A stretch of DNA of 64,000 nt from positions 1,240,001 to 1,304,000 of the forward strand of contig NZ_SGWR01000001.1 in NCBI RefSeq assembly GCF_004217315.1, in the 5' to 3' direction. A program made the translations under genes and the position numbers. The DNA is from Corticibacter populi (GTDB lineage: Bacteria; Pseudomonadota; Gammaproteobacteria; Burkholderiales; Burkholderiaceae_C). Under the pieces are notes generated by a model, which did no database searches, had not been told where the DNA came from, and was given only the letters and a program-made list of their open reading frames with translations. Positions 37,401-45,946 of the stretch are shown piece after piece. The stretch's first letter is position 1; every line of letters starts with the position of its first letter.

Positions 37401-37432
37401 AAAAAGAGACCTCCATGCGGAGGCCTCTTTTT
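37401..37432. terminator. Bidirectional intrinsic terminator
   Basis: AAAAAGAGaCCTCC, loop atgc, GGAGGcCTCTTTTT makes a 13-bp stem flanked by an A-tract and a T-tract, so it works in both directions. It lies 50 bases after the GGDEF-EAL gene (plus strand) and 68 bases after the end of the convergent thiolase gene (minus strand). Confidence 0.92.
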
Positions 37433-37499
37433 GTATCGGCGATATGAATGAATCAGCGGTATGACGGGCAGCAGTCCCTGCCTGCCAGTCATCACACCG

Positions 37500-38675
37500 T
37501 CACAGTACCTCGAACACGCCCGCGGCGCCCATGCCGCCGCCAATGCACATGGTCACCAGCACCCGCTTGGCGCCGCGGCGCTTGCCCTCGATCAGCGCGT
37601 GACCGGTCAGGCGCTGACCCGAGACGCCATAGGGATGGCCCACCGCAATGGCTCCGCCATTGACGTTGAGCTTCTCGGGCGGAATGCCCAGGCGGTCGCG
37701 GCAGTAGATCACCTGCACGGCAAAGGCCTCGTTGAGTTCCCAGAGGTCGATGTCATCCACGCTCAGCCCGAGCTTCTTGAGCACCTTCGGCACCGCGAAC
37801 ACCGGGCCGATGCCCATCTCGTCAGGCTCGCAGCCGGCCACCGCAAAGCCGAGGAAGCGGCCGAGCGGCTGCAGGTTGTGGCGCTGCGCATAGTCCTCGG
37901 CCACCAGCACGCAGGCACCAGCGCCGTCGGAGAACTGACTGGCATTGCCGGCCGCCACCGTGCCGCCAGGCAGTGCCGGCTTGATGTTGCGGATGGCATC
38001 GACAGTGGTGCCGGGGCGGATGCCCTCGTCCTGCGAGACGGTGACCTTCTTGGTGCGCATGCCAGTGGTGGTGTCGGCCACGCCGGCGATCACCGAAATC
38101 GGCGCGATCTCTTCATTGAAGAGGCCGGCTTCCAGCGCAGCAGCGGCCTTTTGCTGGCTGCCTGCACCGTACTCGTCCATTTGCTCGCGGCTGATGTGGT
38201 AGCGCTTGGCCACCTGCTCGGCCGTCTGCAGCATGGACCAGTAGATTTCCGGCTTGATCTTCAGCAGTTCCGGGTCGGTGAGCATGTGCTGGTTCATCAC
38301 CGGCGCCACGCAGGAGATGCTCTCGACGCCGCCGGCCACGTACACATCGCCCTCGCCGGCGATGATGCGCTGCGCGGCCATCGCAATGGTCTGCAGGCCC
38401 GAAGAACAGAAGCGGTTGACCGTGGCGCCCGAGACGGTGATGGGCAGGCCCGCCAGCAGCGCGATCTGGCGCGCGATGTTGGCGCCGGTGGCCCCTTCGG
38501 GCGTGGCACAGCCCATCAGCACGTCCTCGATGTCGGCGGCCTCGATGCCGGCACGTTCGACGGCGTGCCGCACGGCATGCGCGCCCAGCGTGGCGCCATG
38601 GGTGAGGTTGAATGAACCCTTGAAGCTCTTGGCCAGCGGGGTGCGCGCGGTGGAAACAATCACTGCAGATGTCAT
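37500..38675 (-). CDS. Acetyl-CoA C-acyltransferase (thiolase)
   Basis: This 391-residue thiolase cleaves 3-ketoacyl-CoA, the last step of beta-oxidation. The nucleophilic cysteine is in [12 protein letters not shown] near residue 88, with [13 protein letters not shown] near 108, [15 protein letters not shown] near 243, the His of [17 protein letters not shown] near 340 and the second Cys in [14 protein letters not shown] near 377. The ATG at 38675 gives a family-like N terminus ([20 protein letters not shown]); 13 upstream residues are probably untranslated. It follows the FadB-like gene by 70 bases on the same strand, so the two form a fatty-acid oxidation operon (fadA-like). Confidence 0.93.
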   Translation of the reverse strand: MTSAVIVSTARTPLAKSFKGSFNLTHGATLGAHAVRHAVERAGIEAADIEDVLMGCATPEGATGANIARQIALLAGLPITVSGATVNRFCSSGLQTIAMAAQRIIAGEGDVYVAGGVESISCVAPVMNQHMLTDPELLKIKPEIYWSMLQTAEQVAKRYHISREQMDEYGAGSQQKAAAALEAGLFNEEIAPISVIAGVADTTTGMRTKKVTVSQDEGIRPGTTVDAIRNIKPALPGGTVAAGNASQFSDGAGACVLVAEDYAQRHNLQPLGRFLGFAVAGCEPDEMGIGPVFAVPKVLKKLGLSVDDIDLWELNEAFAVQVIYCRDRLGIPPEKLNVNGGAIAVGHPYGVSGQRLTGHALIEGKRRGAKRVLVTMCIGGGMGAAGVFEVL

Positions 38676-38745
38676 GGAATATCCTTTTTCCGGCTTGCGG
38701 GCATGGTCTGCCATGCCCTGCGCCCAGTGCTTGAATGGGGTTGAA

Positions 38746-40845
38746 TTACTTGAACTGCTTGCCTTCGGCCACCAGACGGGCCAGCAGCGGCGCGGGTTGC
38801 CAGAAATCGACGTCGTCGTGCGGGTTGCGGGCGAAGCGCTTCATGGCCTCGACCACGTTGAACAGGCCGAACTCGTTGGCATAGTTCATCGGGCCACCGC
38901 GCCAGAACGGAAAGCCATAGCCATAGAGGTAGACGATGTCCACATCGCTGGCGCGCTGCGCAAAGCCTTCCTCCAGGATGTGCGCGGCCTCGTTGACCAG
39001 CGAGAACACCAGACGCTGGACGATCTCGTCGTCGCTGATCTTGCGCGGCGTGATGCCCTCGTCCTTGCGGTACTGCTCGATCATCTCCAGCACTTCCTGA
39101 TTGACGATCGGATCGCGCTTGCCCGGCGCATAGTCGTACCAGCCGGCGCCGGTCTTCTGGCCAAAGCGCCCTTTCTCGCAGAGCAGGTCGGCGGTCCTGC
39201 TGTAGCGCAGCCCGGGCTTCTCGACGGCGCGGCGCTTGCGGATCGCCCAGCCGATGTCGTTGCCCGCCAGGTCGCCCATGCGGAACGGCCCCATCGCAAA
39301 GCCGAATTTCTCAATGGCCTTGTCCACCTGTTGCGGCGTGGCGCCTTCATCGATCAGGAAGCCGGCCTGGCGGCTGTACTGCTCGATCATGCGGTTGCCG
39401 ATGAAGCCGTCGGTCACGCCGGCCACCACCGCCACCTTCTTGATCTTCTTGGCCAGGGCCATCACCGTGGCCAGCACGTCATTGGCGGTTTTCTCACCGC
39501 GCACCACTTCCAGCAGCTTCATCACATTGGCGGGGCTGAAGAAGTGCAGGCCCACCACGTCCTGCGGACGTTGGGTGAATGAGGCGATCTTGTTGAGATC
39601 CAGCGTGGACGTGTTGGAAGCCAGGATGGCGCCGGGCTTGATGACTTCATCGAGCTTCTTGAACACCTGCTCCTTGACGCCGATCTCCTCGAACACGGCT
39701 TCGATCACCAGATCGACGTCCTTCAGATCGGCATAGTCCAGCGTGGTGGACAGCAGCGCGATGGTCTTCTCGTATTTGTCCTGCTTCAGCTTGCCCTTCT
39801 TGATGCGGTCTTCATAGTTCTTGCGGATGACGCCGACGCCACGATCCAGGGCCTCCTGCCTGGTCTCCAGAATCGTCACCGGAATGCCGGCGTTGAGGAA
39901 GTTCATCGCAATGCCGCCACCCATGGTGCCAGCGCCGATCACGCCGACCCGCCCGATCTTGCGCTGCGGCGTATCGGCCGGCACGTCGTCGATCTTGGAT
40001 GCGGCGCGCTCGGCAAAGAAGAGGTGGCGCAGCGCCCGCGACTCGGGCGTCCACATCAGGTTCAGGAACAGCTCGCGCTCCTTGGCCAGGCCTTCGTCGA
40101 AGCGCAGCCTGGTGGCCGCCTCGACGGCTTCGAGGCATTTGAGTGGGGCCGGCAAGTGCTTGACCATCGCCCCCACCGTGTTGCGGGCAAACTGGAAGAA
40201 GGCCTCGCCCTGCGGGTGCCTGGCCGGCAGATCGCGCACCTTGGGCAGCGGCCGCACATCGTCCACCGAGCGGGCGAAGGCCACGGCGGCCTCGACCACC
40301 CGGCCCGGCTCGTCGACCACTTCGTCAAAAAGCTTCTGTCCGGGCAGACTCGCCAGCACTTCTGCGGGTACCGTCTCACCGCTGACGATCATGTTCAGGG
40401 CCGCCTCCACGCCAATCACACGCGGCAGGCGCTGCGTGCCACCGGCACCAGGCAGCAGGCCGAGCTTGACCTCCGGCAGCGCCACCTTGGTGCCGGCAGC
40501 CACCACGCGGTAGTGGCAGGCCAGCGCCAGTTCCAGACCGCCGCCCATGACAATGCTGTGGATCGCGGCCACCACCGGCTTGTCGGCGTTCTCGATCACG
40601 GAGATCACACCATGCAAGTTGGGCTCGCGAAAGGCGCTGTCCTTGCCGAACTCGTTGATGTCGGCACCGCCGCTGAATGCCTTGCCCGCGCCGGTGATGA
40701 CGATGGCCTTGACCGACGCGTCAGCGGTGGCCTGGTCGATGCCATCGGCAATGGCCTTGCGGGTCGAATACCCCAGGCCATTGACCGGCGGATTGTTCAG
40801 CGTGATGATGGCCACCTCATCATGCACCTTGTATTCAGCCGTCAT
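38746..40845 (-). CDS. Bifunctional enoyl-CoA hydratase / 3-hydroxyacyl-CoA dehydrogenase
   Basis: This 699-residue multifunctional protein performs the hydration and dehydrogenation steps of fatty-acid beta-oxidation (FadB/FadJ family, PA-type length of about 700). The N-terminal crotonase domain shows [19 protein letters not shown] near residue 50, [15 protein letters not shown] near 100 and [20 protein letters not shown] near 125 with its Glu. The dehydrogenase half begins [19 protein letters not shown] near 297 (NAD fold) and continues with [16 protein letters not shown] near 400, [18 protein letters not shown] near 425 and [10 protein letters not shown] near 470. It is the first gene of the operon with the thiolase, and a TetR-type palindrome lies 27 bases upstream of its start. 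Confidence 0.95.
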   Translation of the reverse strand: MTAEYKVHDEVAIITLNNPPVNGLGYSTRKAIADGIDQATADASVKAIVITGAGKAFSGGADINEFGKDSAFREPNLHGVISVIENADKPVVAAIHSIVMGGGLELALACHYRVVAAGTKVALPEVKLGLLPGAGGTQRLPRVIGVEAALNMIVSGETVPAEVLASLPGQKLFDEVVDEPGRVVEAAVAFARSVDDVRPLPKVRDLPARHPQGEAFFQFARNTVGAMVKHLPAPLKCLEAVEAATRLRFDEGLAKERELFLNLMWTPESRALRHLFFAERAASKIDDVPADTPQRKIGRVGVIGAGTMGGGIAMNFLNAGIPVTILETRQEALDRGVGVIRKNYEDRIKKGKLKQDKYEKTIALLSTTLDYADLKDVDLVIEAVFEEIGVKEQVFKKLDEVIKPGAILASNTSTLDLNKIASFTQRPQDVVGLHFFSPANVMKLLEVVRGEKTANDVLATVMALAKKIKKVAVVAGVTDGFIGNRMIEQYSRQAGFLIDEGATPQQVDKAIEKFGFAMGPFRMGDLAGNDIGWAIRKRRAVEKPGLRYSRTADLLCEKGRFGQKTGAGWYDYAPGKRDPIVNQEVLEMIEQYRKDEGITPRKISDDEIVQRLVFSLVNEAAHILEEGFAQRASDVDIVYLYGYGFPFWRGGPMNYANEFGLFNVVEAMKRFARNPHDDVDFWQPAPLLARLVAEGKQFK

Positions 40846-40871
40846 GAAGTCTCCTTGAATGGTTGAAGATC

Positions 40872-40895
40872 AAAATAGAACGATCGTGCTATTTT
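40872..40895. promoter_or_regulatory. TetR-type operator palindrome
   Basis: aaaatagaACGATCGTgctatttt is a 24-base near-perfect palindrome centred at 40883.5 (only one pair of positions differs). The core GAACGATCGT-type dyad resembles operators of TetR-family fatty-acid regulators of betaproteobacteria. It lies 27 bases upstream of the FadB-like start and 136 bases upstream of the divergent metallopeptidase-like gene, where it would repress the beta-oxidation promoter until acyl-CoA binds the regulator. The regulator gene is not in the window. Confidence 0.65.
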
Positions 40896-41031
40896 CCGAC
40901 AGAATTCTAATGTGTAAAGGCTTTGATCCGCAGTCCCGCTAGGGACAAACCCCTGCGGGCACGCCGCTTGCGTGCCCGCAGGGACATCCAAGGCAGCACC
41001 GATCCAAGGCATTCACTCCCCCTACGCATCC

Positions 41032-42156
41032 ATGAAAACCTTCCAATGCACCCACTGCGCCAGCCTGGTCTTCTTTGACAACAGCGTCTGCATGCAATGC
41101 GGCCACGCGCTCGGCTTCGATCCCAACACCCTGGGTATGCTGGCCATCGCTCCCGCCCAGGACAGCGGCGCGCCGGCCAGCGATGCCGGTACGCCACCGC
41201 TGTGGCAACTGGTACCCCAACCCGGCGAGATCATCCCGGCCACACGCTACCGCCAATGCCGCAACCAGATCGACCACCAGGCCTGCAACTTCCTGCTCGA
41301 TGCCGGTGACCCCGAGGCCTATTGCGTCTCCTGCCGGCAGACGCGCACCATTCCCAACCTCTCCGTCCCGGGCAACCTGCAGCACTGGACCACCATCGAG
41401 AATGCCAAGCGGCGCCTTTACTACACCTTGGCCAAACTGGGGCTGGAGGGCCGCCCGGTCACGCCGGTCTACGAATTCCTGGAGGACGTGCCGGGCGAGG
41501 ACCCGGTGATGACCGGCCATGCCAATGGCCTCATCACCATCAACATCGCCGAGGCCGACGACGCCGAACGCACGCGCCGGCGCATTGCCCTGCATGAGCC
41601 CTACCGCACGTTGCTGGGCCATTTGCGCCACGAAGTCGGCCACTTCTATTGGGACCAGTTCTTCCAGAACAATGAAGCGGAACTCGCCGCGTTCCGCCAG
41701 ATGTTCGGCGACGAACGCGAAGACTATGGCCAGGCGCTGGAGCGCCACTACCAGAACCCCAAGCCCGACTGGCAGACCGCCTATGTGAGCAGCTACGCCA
41801 CCTCGCACCCCTGGGAGGACTGGGCCGAAACCTGGGCGCACTACCTCCACCTGATCGACCTGCAGGAAACCGCTGCCGGCTACCGGATGGGCTTCGTACT
41901 CCATGGCGCGCAGGGCCAGACGCAGGAGCAGGCCATCGACCCATTCGATTTCATCGCGCAGGGCCCACAGGCCGGCATGCCGCAGGACATCACGCTGCTG
42001 CTCAACCAGAGCATGGGCGTGTCACTGGTGCTCAATAGCCTCAATCGCAGCCTGGGCCAGAACGACGCCTACCCGTTTGCGTTGTCCACCCCCGTGCTGC
42101 AAAAGCTGGAATTCGTGCACAACGTGGTGCGACGCTACGTCCACGGTGCCCACTAA
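41032..42156 (+). CDS. Putative zinc-dependent metallopeptidase with N-terminal zinc ribbons
   Basis: This 374-residue protein resembles the putative zinc-binding metallopeptidase family (Peptidase_Mx type). A first zinc ribbon is CTHC near residue 5 with CMQC near 20; further cysteines occur in QCRNQ near 78, QACNF near 86 and YCVSC near 100. The gluzincin motif HEVGHFYWDQ near 202 supplies two His ligands and the catalytic Glu, and SHPWEDWAETWAHYLHL near 260 probably gives the third ligand. There is no signal peptide. ATG 41032 fits because the zinc ribbon starts directly there. Substrate is unknown. The stop codon abuts a MITE-like repeat. Confidence 0.75.
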   Translation: MKTFQCTHCASLVFFDNSVCMQCGHALGFDPNTLGMLAIAPAQDSGAPASDAGTPPLWQLVPQPGEIIPATRYRQCRNQIDHQACNFLLDAGDPEAYCVSCRQTRTIPNLSVPGNLQHWTTIENAKRRLYYTLAKLGLEGRPVTPVYEFLEDVPGEDPVMTGHANGLITINIAEADDAERTRRRIALHEPYRTLLGHLRHEVGHFYWDQFFQNNEAELAAFRQMFGDEREDYGQALERHYQNPKPDWQTAYVSSYATSHPWEDWAETWAHYLHLIDLQETAAGYRMGFVLHGAQGQTQEQAIDPFDFIAQGPQAGMPQDITLLLNQSMGVSLVLNSLNRSLGQNDAYPFALSTPVLQKLEFVHNVVRRYVHGAH

Positions 42157-42339
42157 GAACCTGTCCAAAGTCTTTGCATGAGAGCCGTTGTGGTTGAAAG
42201 GTTGTGGCTGCAAGGCGCAAAACGCAGCCGGGCTGGTGGCCCGGCGAGGCTTTGCAACGCCGCAGACGCAGCATTTCAGCCGCAACCCACAGGGCATGGC
42301 GTTGCCATGCGGATCCATGCAGAGACTTTGAACAGGTTC
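42157..42339. repeat. 183-bp MITE-like repeat with 21-bp terminal inverted repeats
   Basis: gaacctgtccaaagtctttgc (42157-42177) and the complement of 42319-42339 match at 19 of 21 positions. The interior contains ggctggtggcccggcgaggctttgcaacgccgcag, related to ggccggtggcccggcgagga in the element at 44034-44300 (44111-44130), so the two are relatives. It starts on the base after the metallopeptidase-like gene's stop codon and carries no gene. Confidence 0.65.
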
Positions 42340-42342
42340 TAA

Positions 42343-42384
42343 GAACCTGTTCACGATCGTTTCGTGGGCCACGTTGCCCCGGCA
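42343..42384. repeat. Partial copy of the 44034-44300 repeat
   Basis: These 42 bases match 44034-44075 at about 37 positions (gaacctgt..acgat..ttTc.tgggccacgttgccccggca). It abuts the preceding element through gaacaggttc-taa-gaacctgttc and ends 16 bases before the coaD stop codon, so only the left end of the element is present. Confidence 0.6.
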
Positions 42385-42399
42385 GCGCCGGGCATCGGC

Positions 42400-42903
42400 C
42401 TACCCGGCCGCATGCCGCTCCCGCACCCGCGCCAACAGGCGCTCATGCACCACTGGCGCGACGAACTGCGCCACGGCCCCGCCGAGCGAGGCGATCTCGC
42501 GCACATAGGTGCTGCTGATGAACTGGTAGCGGGCGTCGGGCGTCATGAAGACCGTCTCGACATCCGGCATCAGGCTGCGGTTCATGCCGGCGAGCTGCAC
42601 TTCGTAATCGAAGTCGCTGGTGCCACGCACGCCGCGTACCATCACCTGCGCACCGTGTGCCACGACGAAGTCCCGCATCAGCGCCGAGAAGCTGTGCACG
42701 GTGACGTTGGGCACATCGGAGAACACCTGGCGCACCATCTCCATGCGCTCGTCCAGCGTGAACAGAGTCTTCTTGTGGTGGCCCGCCGCCACAGCCACGA
42801 CGAGTTGCCCGAAAAGACCAGCGGCACGACGGATCATGTCCTCATGACCCAGGGTGATGGGATCGAAGGTGCCTGGAAAGACCGCAAGAACGGAACGGGA
42901 CAT
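42400..42903 (-). CDS. coaD: Phosphopantetheine adenylyltransferase
   Basis: This 167-residue enzyme transfers AMP to 4'-phosphopantetheine, the fourth step of coenzyme A synthesis. It has the nucleotidyltransferase fold: AVFPGTFDPITLGHEDMIRR near residue 7 with the T-x-G-H motif, VAAGHHKKTLFTLDERMEM near 38, VRGVRGTSDFDYEVQLAGMN near 88-107 and ISSTYVREIASLGG near 128 (ISST-x-x-RE). Length is typical. A strong aggagg ribosome binding site precedes the ATG at 42903. folA lies 50 bases upstream on the same strand. Confidence 0.97.
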   Translation of the reverse strand: MSRSVLAVFPGTFDPITLGHEDMIRRAAGLFGQLVVAVAAGHHKKTLFTLDERMEMVRQVFSDVPNVTVHSFSALMRDFVVAHGAQVMVRGVRGTSDFDYEVQLAGMNRSLMPDVETVFMTPDARYQFISSTYVREIASLGGAVAQFVAPVVHERLLARVRERHAAG

Positions 42904-42953
42904 CGACGAGCCTCCTGAGAACGGCTTATGAATCAGTGAGTGTGACCGGGGCC

Positions 42954-43490
42954 TCAGCGGCGCCGGTAGTGCACAAAGGCAAACGGCACCGCCGCCACGC
43001 CATCGGCCAGCGGCGCGGCATGCGCCTCGCGCGCGACTTCGACAAAAGCCGTGCGGTCCCAGTCCGGAAAGCGCGTGTCACCCTCGACCTCCGCGCCGAT
43101 CTCGGTGAGGAACAGATCCGTCGCCAGCGGCAAGGCGGCGCGGTAGACCTGGCTGCCGCCGATCACGAAAACCATGTCGGCCGCCATCGCCCCGTTCTCC
43201 GCAAACGGCAGACACAGCGCCTCGTCAAGGCCGCGCACCAGATGCACCCCTTCGGGCAGCGCCAGTGCCTGCGAGCTGATGACCACGTGCTCACGGCGCG
43301 GCAACGGCCTGGGAAAGGACTCCCAGGTACGGCGCCCCATGATGATGCGGTGTCCGCTGGTGCGGGCCTTGAAGTACTGCAGATCCTGCGGCAGGTGCCA
43401 GGGCAGACCGCCGTCGCGGCCAATCGTGCCATTGGCGGCAACCGCGGCAATCAGCGCCAGGCGTGGAAGGGAAGGGTTTTCTGAATTCAT
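42954..43490 (-). CDS. folA: Dihydrofolate reductase
   Basis: This 178-residue enzyme reduces dihydrofolate to tetrahydrofolate with NADPH. Family motifs: LIAAVAANGTIGRDGGLPWH near residue 12, the catalytic acidic residue in LPQDLQYFK near 34, GHRIIMGRRTWESFPRPLP near 46 and FVIGGSQVYRAALPLATDL near 110, followed by LFLTEI and a C-terminal FAFVHYRRR. ATG 43490 starts the conserved region; the frame is open upstream but that sequence is not DHFR-like and runs into the divergent rhodanese promoter region. Confidence 0.95.
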   Translation of the reverse strand: MNSENPSLPRLALIAAVAANGTIGRDGGLPWHLPQDLQYFKARTSGHRIIMGRRTWESFPRPLPRREHVVISSQALALPEGVHLVRGLDEALCLPFAENGAMAADMVFVIGGSQVYRAALPLATDLFLTEIGAEVEGDTRFPDWDRTAFVEVAREAHAAPLADGVAAVPFAFVHYRRR

Positions 43491-43605
43491 GGACAATGGC
43501 ATCGGCAACGCAGCGCACCAACCGCGAGCATAGCGCAAACACACCCATTGCCGCGCCGTCGCCTTCGCCTGAAAAACCGCAGATCCGCAGACCACATAGC
43601 CGCTC

Positions 43606-43953
43606 ATGATCGAACAAATCGACCCGCAGAACTTTCGCCAGTGGATTCAGCAACAGCAGGCGGACGGTCAATCACCCCTGCTGATCGACGTGCGTGAACC
43701 CTGGGAGTGGGCCGTCGTCAGCCTGCCCGAGCAGACCGGCTGCGAACTGCAGCGGTTGTCCATGGGGCAAATTCCCGGCGAGCTCAACCTGCTCGATCCC
43801 GACCGCCCCACTGCCCTGCTGTGCCACCACGGCGTGCGCAGCCAGAACGTGGCCAACTTCCTGCACGCCAATGGCTTCACGGTGCTGGCCAATATCCGTG
43901 GCGGCATCGATGCCTGGGCCAGCCAGGTGGATCCCTCGCTACCGCACTATTGA
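43606..43953 (+). CDS. Rhodanese-like domain protein
   Basis: This 115-residue single-domain rhodanese probably carries sulfur as a cysteine persulfide or acts as a thiosulfate sulfurtransferase. The fold is marked by LLIDVREPWEWAVVSLP near residue 25, the active-site loop CHHGVRS near 73 with its Cys, and FTVLANIRGGIDAWA near 90. It is divergent from folA with a 115-base gap. Partner and substrate cannot be inferred from neighbours. Confidence 0.88.
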   Translation: MIEQIDPQNFRQWIQQQQADGQSPLLIDVREPWEWAVVSLPEQTGCELQRLSMGQIPGELNLLDPDRPTALLCHHGVRSQNVANFLHANGFTVLANIRGGIDAWASQVDPSLPHY

Positions 43954-44033
43954 AAGTGCCTGGAGCGCGGGGGATCACAGCAGGCCGCCCTCACTGCCTG
44001 CACACCGGCCAAACGCATTCCTGAACAGGTTCG

Positions 44034-44300
44034 GAACCTGTCTACGATTTTTTCATGGGCCACGTTGCCCCGGCAGGCGATGCGATGCAAGGCGCACACC
44101 GCAGTCGGGCCGGTGGCCCGGCGAGGATTTGCCACACCGCAGCGCGCGCCTGCCGGGACAACCCGAAGGGCAGGAGGTCAAAAACGCACCGGGCGGCGTT
44201 GCCCGCCTTGCCCAGACGGCCAGTCTGGGCTGCGACGGGCGTCTTGCCCACTGCATTTTTGACTTCCTGCGTGACCCATGAAAAGATCGCAGACAGGTTC
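44034..44300. repeat. 267-bp MITE-like repeat with 28-bp terminal inverted repeats
   Basis: The left end (44034-44061) and the complement of the right end (44273-44300) agree at 25 of 28 positions. Inside, 44207-44235 is identical to 8184-8212 and contains cccagac-ggcca-gtctggg. The left 42 bases recur at 42343-42384 and the first 26 are close to 49397-49422. It has no coding capacity. Between the rhodanese gene and this element (43954-44033) I see nothing beyond a gaacaggttc half-end. Confidence 0.75.
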
Positions 44301-44307
44301 TTATAAT
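44278..44307 (+). promoter_or_regulatory. Candidate sigma-70 promoter for cfa
   Basis: A perfect TATAAT at 44302-44307 is preceded, with an 18-base spacer, by ATGAAA at 44278-44283 (four of six against TTGACA). The -35 lies inside the terminal repeat of the element ending at 44300, so the insertion may have created or replaced the cfa promoter. The predicted start is near 44314, giving a 170-base leader. Confidence 0.55.
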
Positions 44308-44310
44308 GCC

Positions 44311-44346
44311 TCTGGATGCACTTGCGCATTGTGCAAGTGCATTCCA
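44311..44346 (+). other. Stem-loop at the predicted 5' end of the cfa transcript
   Basis: TGCACTTGC (44318-44326), loop, GCAAGTGCA (44333-44341) forms a perfect stem that extends outward to tctgga/tccaga with one bulged base. With the promoter at 44278-44307 this hairpin would be at the extreme 5' end of the mRNA, where it could protect it or serve as a regulatory target. It has no T-tract. The rest of the leader (44347-44483) holds nothing I recognise. Confidence 0.5.
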
Positions 44347-44483
44347 GACGGACCACCCCGTTCTTGCTCTTGCCCAGGATTGTTGCCAGCATGGTCTGAA
44401 CACCCGCTTCTGGATGCGCAAACCATGCATTACGGCAGCAGACCTGCCGACTGCACGGAAACCTGTTCTCGAGGAGTTGCGCC

Positions 44484-45746
44484 ATGCTGGACCAAGCCAT
44501 CGAAGCCAAGCTGCGGAAACTGCCGGTCAGCGTCGCCATCACCCTGCCGGGTGGTCGACGCATCGGCCCCGAGCCAGCCCAGGTGAGCTTGCGCATTCAC
44601 GAGCAACACACCCTTGCGCAGCTGGCTATCGGCCAGGTTGGCGCCGTAGGCGAGGCCATCGTGCAGGGCCAGGCAGACCTCGATGGTTCGATGCGCGACG
44701 TGATGGCCGCCGTCACCGGTCTGCTGCCGCAAGTGCCGGTGCAATCGCACAGCGCCTTCTGGACGCGTGGCTGGCGTCTGATCCTCTCGGCCATGCGGCA
44801 CACGCGCAGCCGCGATGCCGAGCAGGTCCAGTTCCATTACGACGTTGGCGACGAGTTCTACGCACTCTGGCTCGATCCGCGCCGGGTCTACTCCTGCGCA
44901 TATTTCCGTACGCCCGAAGCTTCGCTGGGCCAGGCGCAGGAAGACAAGCTCGACCTGATCTGCCGCAAGCTGATGCTCCGGCCGGGCGAGCGCTTTCTCG
45001 ACATCGGTGCCGGCTGGGGCGGCCTGCTGCTGTGGGCCGCGGAGCATTACGGCGTCGATGCCACCGGCATCACCCTCTCGCACAACCAGCACCAGTACGT
45101 CAACCAGCTGATCGAGCAAAAAGGCCTGACCGGGCGCGTGCGCATGCAACTGTGCGACTACCGCGACCTTGGCACCGACCAACCGTTCGACAAGATCGCC
45201 TCGGTGGGCATGTTCGAGCATGTTGGCCGCGCCAACATGGGCACATATTTCGGCCACCTTTACCAGTTGCTCCAGCCCGGTGGCCTGCTGCTCAACCACG
45301 GCATCACCGCCGGCGGCCTCAACAACACCCAACTGGGCGCCGGCCTGGGCGATTTCATCGACAAGTTCATCTTTCCCGGCGGTGAGTTGATCCACATCAG
45401 CAGCGCCATCCGCTCGCTCTGCGACGCAGGCCTCGAAATGCTCGATACCGAAAACCTGCGCCCGCACTATGCCCGCACACTCTGGGACTGGTCCGACAGC
45501 CTCGAGAGCCAGCTCGATGCCGCCAAGGCCGTGCTGGTGACGCAAAGCGGCAACGAGAATCGGGCCGAAACCATTCTGCGCGCCTATCGGCTCTACCTCT
45601 CGGGCTGCGCGCTGGCTTTCGAGCAGCGCTGGGTGGCGCTGCACCAGATCCTCGCCAGCCGCCCCGACAATGACATGAACAGCGGCAGCATGCGTGGGGC
45701 ACAAACGGTCTATCCATTCCAGCGCGACTACATGTACGCGCGGTGA
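44484..45746 (+). CDS. cfa: Cyclopropane-fatty-acyl-phospholipid synthase
   Basis: This 420-residue SAM-dependent enzyme adds a methylene bridge to unsaturated acyl chains of membrane phospholipids. The C-terminal methyltransferase domain shows QFHYDVGDEFYALWLDPRRV near residue 117, the SAM motif FLDIGAGWGGLLLWAAEHYG near 172, GITLSHNQHQYVNQ near 195, ASVGMFEHVG near 242 and PGGLLLNHGI near 268. The N-terminal lipid-binding domain (residues 1-110) is present. Length suits the family. ATG 44484 has a weak gag ribosome binding site (gaggag near 44471). A 170-base leader with a hairpin lies upstream. Confidence 0.93.
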   Translation: MLDQAIEAKLRKLPVSVAITLPGGRRIGPEPAQVSLRIHEQHTLAQLAIGQVGAVGEAIVQGQADLDGSMRDVMAAVTGLLPQVPVQSHSAFWTRGWRLILSAMRHTRSRDAEQVQFHYDVGDEFYALWLDPRRVYSCAYFRTPEASLGQAQEDKLDLICRKLMLRPGERFLDIGAGWGGLLLWAAEHYGVDATGITLSHNQHQYVNQLIEQKGLTGRVRMQLCDYRDLGTDQPFDKIASVGMFEHVGRANMGTYFGHLYQLLQPGGLLLNHGITAGGLNNTQLGAGLGDFIDKFIFPGGELIHISSAIRSLCDAGLEMLDTENLRPHYARTLWDWSDSLESQLDAAKAVLVTQSGNENRAETILRAYRLYLSGCALAFEQRWVALHQILASRPDNDMNSGSMRGAQTVYPFQRDYMYAR

Positions 45747-45747
45747 G

Positions 45748-45780
45748 CACGGCATACGAGGGCATACCGTATGCGCCGTG
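45748..45780 (+). other. Stem-loop just after the cfa stop codon
   Basis: cacggcatac (45748-45757) pairs with gtatgcgccgtg (45769-45780) with a 2-base bulge. It begins one base after the cfa TGA. There is no T-tract, so termination is uncertain; mRNA 3'-end protection is as likely. Confidence 0.4.
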
Positions 45781-45946
45781 TGCCACCTGCGCAACACATG
45801 CACTGCCGATCTCCACTTCCGTTTCCATTTCCGTTTCCCAAACGATGGGCAAGCCATCGCATTTCAAGATGGATAGGCACGGTCATTGCGGTTAATCTAC
45901 GCATTCATTCGCACGACGCGATGGCGATGCACCACAAGACCCCACC

